NCBI GenBank assembly: GCA_024233135.1
Contig: JACKPZ010000028.1
Coordinates: 1-45,834, forward strand
Source: Akkermansiaceae bacterium
GTDB lineage: Bacteria > Verrucomicrobiota > Verrucomicrobiia > Verrucomicrobiales > Akkermansiaceae
Length of the DNA: 45,834 nucleotides
Direction of reading: 5' to 3'
A program made the translations under genes and the position numbers. The notes beneath the pieces are model-generated. The model ran no database searches. It was not told the origin of the DNA and saw nothing but the letters and a program-made list of their open reading frames with translations. Below are positions 41,145 through 45,834 of the stretch, one piece after another (the first letter of the stretch is position 1; each line of letters begins with the position of its first letter).

Positions 41145-42043
41145 TTCCGCTCCGTCATTTCCCCATCCTGCTCACCTGCGCGTCGCTGCACGCGGGCACG
41201 GTGGTGATCACCTCGGTGCCGGATGAAAACCACCCGCTTGATCCGCTCACGGACTTCGCCGGCGTTCCGTTGGAGCCCGGCGGCCAGGTGCGCGTCGGCG
41301 CGTTTCCCGGGCTGAACGACGCCCAGGTGCTCGATCTCGCGGCGCAAGGCATCACCGCGGTGGAAGGTGCCTTCGTTTCCTTCGGCGACGCCTGCCAGAT
41401 CGGCCAAGGCGTCGATGGCGAGGACGGGGTGTTCGAGATCGCCGTCACGGACGACGCGGCCTCCGGCGAAACCGTGACGCTGCTCATCCAACAACCGGGC
41501 GGCGAGTTCCTCATCGCGCGTTTTCCCGGCGCGGTCTTCGAGGTGCAAACCGACACCGGCCTGCCCCAGCTCCTCACGCTGCATCTCGCCGGCGCGAAAC
41601 TCCTCATCGGCGACCCACGTGGCGAATCGCAACTCGCCACCACCGCCGCGCCCGCCACCGGCAGCTTCGAAACGTGGATCGCCTCGTTTGCATCGATCAC
41701 CGATCCACTGCTCCGTCTCCCTTCCGCCGACGCCGATTCCGACGGCCGCCCGAATTTCCTCGAATACGCCACCGGCGGAAACCCGGCGTCCGGCGACGAC
41801 ACCGCGCCGCTCGCTCTCACCAGCGATGGTGCCGGCGGATACTGGCTGAGCTTCAACCGCCTCACCGGCATCGGAACGTTGCGCTACACGCTCGAAAACT
41901 CCGACCTCGCCACTCCGTGGACGGACGCGCCCGGCACGCCCGTTCCCGATCCGTCGGACGCCTCGATCCTCCGGCTCCACCTGACCGCGCCACTGACGGA
42001 CGCGGGGTTCTATCGGCTGCAGGTCGAAGGGGACGGACCGTGA
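41141..42043 (+). CDS. Secreted protein coupled to the TIGR02597-like gene
   Basis: This 300-residue protein starts at GTG 41141, overlapping the previous stop. A signal peptide is visible (IPLRHFPILLTCASLHAG). A beta-rich N-terminal half (GTVVITSVPDENHPLDPLTDFAG, LEPGGQVRVGAFPGLND) leads to the segment DADSDGRPNFLEYATGGNP, a Ca-binding-like pattern frequent in Verrucomicrobial exported proteins, and a C-terminus ending GFYRLQVEG. No catalytic motif is recognised. It probably acts with the preceding protein at the cell surface, inferred from coupling. Confidence 0.75.
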   Translation: MIPLRHFPILLTCASLHAGTVVITSVPDENHPLDPLTDFAGVPLEPGGQVRVGAFPGLNDAQVLDLAAQGITAVEGAFVSFGDACQIGQGVDGEDGVFEIAVTDDAASGETVTLLIQQPGGEFLIARFPGAVFEVQTDTGLPQLLTLHLAGAKLLIGDPRGESQLATTAAPATGSFETWIASFASITDPLLRLPSADADSDGRPNFLEYATGGNPASGDDTAPLALTSDGAGGYWLSFNRLTGIGTLRYTLENSDLATPWTDAPGTPVPDPSDASILRLHLTAPLTDAGFYRLQVEGDGP

Positions 42044-42520
42044 TCAATCGAATGCCCGGGGATCGTCCTGCAGCCGCTTCAGAGCTGCCGCATCGAGCTT
42101 GTCTTTCTCACGAACGGATCTTGATTTCCAGCCGATCAGCGATCGCTTCGATGCCACCGGAATTCGGAGACCTCCTACCTCGAACCAATCGGCATCTTTG
42201 AGAACATCTGCATATCTGCGTCCGGACATCCGCGTGAACACATCGATCTGACATTGTTCCGTCACTTCGACGATCCGAATGGCTCCTTCCTCATCATCGA
42301 AATCATCGGGCGACAGTTCACCGGCGAATCCTTCTCCGTATCCCGACAGAATATCTAGCAGACGAACCACGTTCTCCCGGTCGCCATCGATCAGCACGTC
42401 CACATCTTCCGTGAGCCGGACATAGCCTTGGATCGAGACCGCGACGCCCCCGACCACGATGAAACGGATCCCGTTTTCAGCGAGGAGCGCCAACAACTTT
42501 TCGAACGAGGGTTCCATCAT
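42044..42520 (-). CDS. Nucleotidyltransferase-fold protein
   Basis: This 158-residue protein starts MMEPSFEKLLALLAENGIRFIVVGGVAVSI and contains GGVAVSIQGYVRLTEDVDVLID. This is the GG...G..R.T.D.D pattern of minimal nucleotidyltransferases (AbiEii/DUF6036-like). A later DVF (CQIDVFTRMSG) may supply the third acidic residue. Such proteins often belong to toxin-antitoxin or abortive-infection pairs. A short ORF (42477-42656) overlaps its start by 44 bases and could be the partner. Base composition is slightly lower in GC than the neighbours, which hints at acquisition. Confidence 0.82.
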   Translation of the reverse strand: MMEPSFEKLLALLAENGIRFIVVGGVAVSIQGYVRLTEDVDVLIDGDRENVVRLLDILSGYGEGFAGELSPDDFDDEEGAIRIVEVTEQCQIDVFTRMSGRRYADVLKDADWFEVGGLRIPVASKRSLIGWKSRSVREKDKLDAAALKRLQDDPRAFD

Positions 42521-42656
42521 CGGCAGGTGGAGTCCAAGGAGCCTTGCGGATCATCGCGGCATTTCGGCGCAGCATCTCAAGTCGGACCAGTGGCGGCAGT
42601 TTGGTCAAACTGCCTCCCACCCGTTTCTTGATCGGCTCCCGGAAATGGTCGGTCAC
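42477..42656 (-). CDS. Small hypothetical protein overlapping the nucleotidyltransferase gene
   Basis: This possible 59-residue basic protein starts at GTG 42656 (VTDHFREPIKKRVGGSLTKL...) and ends inside the start of the nucleotidyltransferase gene, overlapping it by 44 bases. It is Lys/Arg-rich and largely helical, with no known domain. Position and overlap suggest a coupled pair like many small-partner/nucleotidyltransferase modules. The start codon is uncertain and the ORF may not be real. Confidence 0.45.
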   Translation of the reverse strand: MTDHFREPIKKRVGGSLTKLPPLVRLEMLRRNAAMIRKAPWTPPADDGTLVRKVVGAPR

Positions 42657-42700
42657 GCGGAAAAACGTAGCGCCACGCGCTCGTTTCCTCAAGATCACAA

Positions 42701-44083
42701 TCAGAAATGAATCGCGTGCCCTTCCGCGGCGAGCGTGGCCTCGTGGATCACCTCGCTCATCGTCGGATGCGCGTGGATCGTCGCGTGGATGTCGTCGATG
42801 GTGAGTTCCTGATCGAGCGCCACGCCCATCTCGGCGATGAGCTCGGTGGCGTTCTCGCCGATGATGTGGGCGCCGAGAAGCTCGCCGTGTTTCTTGCCGT
42901 AGAGCAGTTTCGCGAATCCATCCGGCTCGCCGGAGGCGATCGCCTTGCCGATGGCGACGAAGGGAATCTTGCCGACGGTGTATTCGATACCCTCCGCCTT
43001 GAGCGCGCGCTCGGTTTTTCCGACCGACGCGATCTGCGGATGGCAATACGTGCAGCCGGGGAAATTCGTCACCTTGCGCACCTTGTGACCTTCCACGTAG
43101 AGACCTTCCACGCACTGGATCGCCTCGAACGACGCGGTGTGCGCGAGCAGCGGCGGACCGGTCACATCGCCGATGGCGTAAACGCCGGGCAGCGAGGTCT
43201 CGTAACGCGCGCCCACGGTGACGAAGCCTTTCTCATCGAGCGCCGGCTGGATGCCGCCCGGCAGCACGGGTGCCACGCCGATGGCGACGAGCACGACGTC
43301 CGCGGAGATCGTGCCGTTCTCTTTCGCACCCTCGACGGTGACCTCGACGTGCGAACCCATGTCTGCCGTACCGGTGATCTTGTGGTTCGAAAGGCAGCGG
43401 ATGCCTTGTTTCGTGAACGATTTCTCCAACGCGTCGCCGACCTCGTCGTCCTCCACCGGCACCAGCTTCGGAGCCATTTCCACGATCGTCACCTTGGTGC
43501 CGAACGCGTTGTAGATGTAGGCGAACTCGACGCCGATCGCGCCCGCGCCGATGATGATCATGCTCTGCGGCTGGTTCTGCAGCACCATCGCCTCCTTCGA
43601 GCCGATCACCGTCACGCCGTTGAACGGCAGCGGCGGAAGCTGGCGCGACTTCGCACCGGTGGCAATGAGGATGTCCTTCGTTTCCAACAACTGCCGCGTG
43701 CCGTCCGCCGCCGTCACACCGACATTGCCGGTGCCTTCGATCGACCCGAAGCCACGCACGTAGTCGATCTTGTTCTTCTTGAAGAGAAACTCGATGCCGC
43801 CGGCGAGCCGGTCCGACACCTTGCGAGAACGGCCGATCACCGAGCTCCAATCATAGCGCAGGTTGTCGAAGGAAAACCCGAACTCGTTGGCGCGGTGGGC
43901 GAGCGTGTGGAAAAGCTCGGCGTTCTTGAGAAGCGCCTTCGTCGGGATGCAGCCCCAGTTGAGGCAGGTGCCGCCGGCGCGGTCCGCCTCGACGCAGGCG
44001 ACCTTTTTTCCAAGCTGCGAAGCGCGGATGGCGGCGACGTAGCCGGCCGGTCCGCCACCGATGACAATGAGATCGTAAGCCAT
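42701..44083 (-). CDS. lpdA: Dihydrolipoyl dehydrogenase
   Basis: This 460-residue flavoprotein is the E3 component of 2-oxoacid dehydrogenase and glycine cleavage complexes. Visible: FAD-binding VIGGGPAGYVAAIRA (8-22), the redox disulfide GGTCLNWGCIPTK, NAD-binding IIGAGAIGVEFAYIYNAFG, the second FAD motif GVYAIGDVTG and the C-terminal His-Glu pair HAHPTMSE. The start at ATG 44083 (MAYDLIVIGG) is standard. No E1 or E2 gene is adjacent. Confidence 0.96.
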   Translation of the reverse strand: MAYDLIVIGGGPAGYVAAIRASQLGKKVACVEADRAGGTCLNWGCIPTKALLKNAELFHTLAHRANEFGFSFDNLRYDWSSVIGRSRKVSDRLAGGIEFLFKKNKIDYVRGFGSIEGTGNVGVTAADGTRQLLETKDILIATGAKSRQLPPLPFNGVTVIGSKEAMVLQNQPQSMIIIGAGAIGVEFAYIYNAFGTKVTIVEMAPKLVPVEDDEVGDALEKSFTKQGIRCLSNHKITGTADMGSHVEVTVEGAKENGTISADVVLVAIGVAPVLPGGIQPALDEKGFVTVGARYETSLPGVYAIGDVTGPPLLAHTASFEAIQCVEGLYVEGHKVRKVTNFPGCTYCHPQIASVGKTERALKAEGIEYTVGKIPFVAIGKAIASGEPDGFAKLLYGKKHGELLGAHIIGENATELIAEMGVALDQELTIDDIHATIHAHPTMSEVIHEATLAAEGHAIHF

Positions 44084-44283
44084 GATTTTCGGGGATGGAG
44101 GTGGTTTCCGCCGGGGAAACTGTGTCCCCCGCCCCGGAATGTCAAAGGTGGAAAGGCCGGGACGTGGCGGCGGATTCCATCCGCCACGCCCATGCACCGC
44201 CCCATGGCGGTTGCCAGCCTCCACGCCCCCAACGAAACAGGTCAAATCTTGCGGACAGCGGCAAACACGGCATCCTTGGGTCC

Positions 44284-45834
44284 ATGTTCCAAGCAACCGC
44301 AGGATCGGTCGCGTTGTTGGGCCTTCTGGCGCTCTCCATCGTCCCATCGCCAGCGGCGGAGGAAGTCCCGGACCCATGGCAAACCGAAGGCGTCTATGAG
44401 AGCTGCCGGAACCTCACCCGACCACAGCCGAACCTCCTCCTCCCCGCGGAGGTTCCCGCGCCGGCGGGTGAACTCACCTGTCACGCCGATTTCAAATCGG
44501 CCGGCAACGGATGGATCCGGATTTATCTGGTGAACCGGACCTCCACTCCCGGCGAGATCGGCAAAATCAACGGCTCGCCGGAATTCAAGGCCCATCGCAA
44601 ACTTCCGGACGGCACTTGGGAGGTGGTGCAACCGCGGGTGAAGTCCGTCTGGTGCGCAGACAGCTTCCGCACGGAAACGATCCACCCGGGGATGTTCGTT
44701 TCCTTCGAGGCGAAATACCACCCGCCCTGCGAGAACGCGGCGACGATCCGCTACGAGTACGAGGCGAGCTTGGTGTCGAACGAAGGTCCGGGCTTCTGGG
44801 ATCCGAACGAGCGGGACATCGCGAACTCGCCCTACCAAGCTGATGCTCTCACTCTGTTTGGCGACTCGTTTTTATTCGAACGACAGGACCTCACCGAACG
44901 CCCGGTCATCGAGCGGAAGGTGGCGCAGCTCGACCTGCAGATGAGATACCGGACCACACGCTCGTGCCAATTGCTCTGCGACCACCTGCTTTCCCTATCA
45001 GAAAAGCTCCCGGACGATTGGCGGGCAGCGGCACAAACCCGCCTATCCGAACTCAAGAACAGAACTGGCGCGGCAATGAGCGATGCGGAATTCGCGGCTC
45101 ACTGCCTCAACACCATGGAACAGCCCAGGAAAGACTGGGTTTTCGGCTCCCCCGCCGCGTATCCCGACCTGTGCTGGCAGGCTCTCGCCACACTCGGCCG
45201 GGAAACAGAGAACCAAGAAGAGTTGCCGTGGGATCGCCTGTTCGGGGTGATGGAGTCCAGGTTCCCGGCAGCGGACTTCGAAGAACTCGGGGGAATGGCG
45301 AGGGTGCTTGGACAGGAACGCTACGTTCACGAATTCGTTCCGGACAGTTTCCTCATGGCTGGCATGAGGTCCGGACAGCGGGAATTCCAGTCCCGCTGCG
45401 TGAGTCTTCTCCTCCACCGCGGAGCCACGCATGGCATCATCCGCATCGCCGCGGCACTGGATCTGGACGGCCGTTTCGCCGTCACCAAGGTTCTTGCCGC
45501 CCGGGAGGTGCTGGTGTCGGATCGCGGGCCGATCATCGACTTCATGCGCGGCATGGCGAATCAAGAACCCGAACGCACTCTCGATGCCATCCAGGGTGCG
45601 AATCCCGGTGACCGGAACCTGTTCGTGCCCTTGGCTCTGAGAAGCGCTCTGTCTCCCTACCTGAGGCGGACCGCGTTCAAGGGATTGGAGGAAGAAACCC
45701 TGATCGACGACCACGAAGAACAACGCCGGATGACCCGCGCGATGGAGGTCGCCTTCCGGGACCATATCGAAGTGCTCAAACGGCTGGCAGGCAGCAAGGC
45801 GTATTACGAACAACGAAGCACCTCCACCCAGCAC
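44284..45834 (+). CDS. Secreted protein of unknown function, 3' end cut by the window
   Basis: The frame is open from ATG 44284 to the last base (517 codons) with no stop. A signal peptide is visible (MFQATAGSVALLGLLALSIVPSPAAA-like). The N-terminal part (about 30-190) is beta-rich with cysteines (ESCRNLTRPQPN, ELTCHADFKSAG, SVWCADSFRTETIHPG, YHPPCENAATIRYEYEA) and resembles an Ig-like or jelly-roll domain. The rest is helical, possibly repeat-like (SLLLHRGATHGIIRIAAAL, VPLALRSALSPYLRRTAF). No family is recognised. It is divergent from lpdA with a 200-base gap. Confidence 0.75.
   Translation, partial: MFQATAGSVALLGLLALSIVPSPAAEEVPDPWQTEGVYESCRNLTRPQPNLLLPAEVPAPAGELTCHADFKSAGNGWIRIYLVNRTSTPGEIGKINGSPEFKAHRKLPDGTWEVVQPRVKSVWCADSFRTETIHPGMFVSFEAKYHPPCENAATIRYEYEASLVSNEGPGFWDPNERDIANSPYQADALTLFGDSFLFERQDLTERPVIERKVAQLDLQMRYRTTRSCQLLCDHLLSLSEKLPDDWRAAAQTRLSELKNRTGAAMSDAEFAAHCLNTMEQPRKDWVFGSPAAYPDLCWQALATLGRETENQEELPWDRLFGVMESRFPAADFEELGGMARVLGQERYVHEFVPDSFLMAGMRSGQREFQSRCVSLLLHRGATHGIIRIAAALDLDGRFAVTKVLAAREVLVSDRGPIIDFMRGMANQEPERTLDAIQGANPGDRNLFVPLALRSALSPYLRRTAFKGLEEETLIDDHEEQRRMTRAMEVAFRDHIEVLKRLAGSKAYYEQRSTSTQH

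Overview
The window looks like chromosomal DNA of a GC-rich Verrucomicrobiota bacterium (Verrucomicrobiales-like; Luteolibacter or Haloferula would fit). The evidence is two giant secreted proteins with autotransporter-associated beta-strand repeats, a PEP-CTERM protein, an ECF sigma/FecR-LamG pair beside a pseudopilin and a sulfatase, and a TIGR02597-like protein. Shine-Dalgarno sites are sparse, and several genes have a pyrimidine tract before the ATG. Assignment is by gene content only. No rRNA, tRNA or CRISPR array was seen.

Layout. 1-905: start of a membrane protein, then an AbrB-Doc toxin-antitoxin pair. 923-1042: a palindromic interspersed repeat, with a second copy at 33127-33258. 1144-2750: KDPG aldolase and KduI, convergent. 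3018-5957: Lnt, RecO and a TPR protein. 5961-8150 (minus): coaB-suhB-ispF, whose two spacers hold tandem repeats, one of about 26 copies of a 7-bp unit directly before suhB. 8269-19398 (minus): two giant PATR proteins (1,878 and 1,694 aa) with homologous C-termini. 19543-20653: a divergent GntR/LacI-type regulator broken by a 9-C run, with a 12-bp inverted-repeat operator upstream. 20669-25763: a Sel1-repeat protein, an EboD-like sugar-phosphate cyclase, a Nudix hydrolase, HU, an ADPRibase-Mn-like phosphoesterase and a [2Fe-2S] ferredoxin.

25846-34007 is the most coherent accessory block. A minus-strand operon encodes a PEP-CTERM protein, a double-module secreted protein and a sulfatase, all carrying the same roughly 200-residue module. 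Divergent from it are an ECF sigma factor and a FecR/LamG membrane protein (ATGA overlap), then a convergent pseudopilin. The same promoter-like element, GTGAGA-N16-CTATTC, lies before the sigma gene, before the PEP-CTERM operon and before the pseudopilin gene. This looks like a self-contained ECF regulon for a surface or secreted system acting on sulfated polymers.

34129-36610 holds a membrane protein/winged-helix regulator pair, a thioredoxin-like protein and an IspH-fold protein that has lost all three iron-sulfur cysteines. Three CTTTG-N5-CAAAG palindromes lie at the starts of the regulator operon and the IspH-like gene, suggesting one small regulon. 36607-45834: glyoxalase-like protein, universal stress protein, PL11 rhamnogalacturonan lyase, TIGR02597-like protein and partner, a nucleotidyltransferase with a small upstream ORF, dihydrolipoyl dehydrogenase, and a secreted protein cut by the window end. 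PL11, KduI and Eda together suggest growth on pectin-type polysaccharides.
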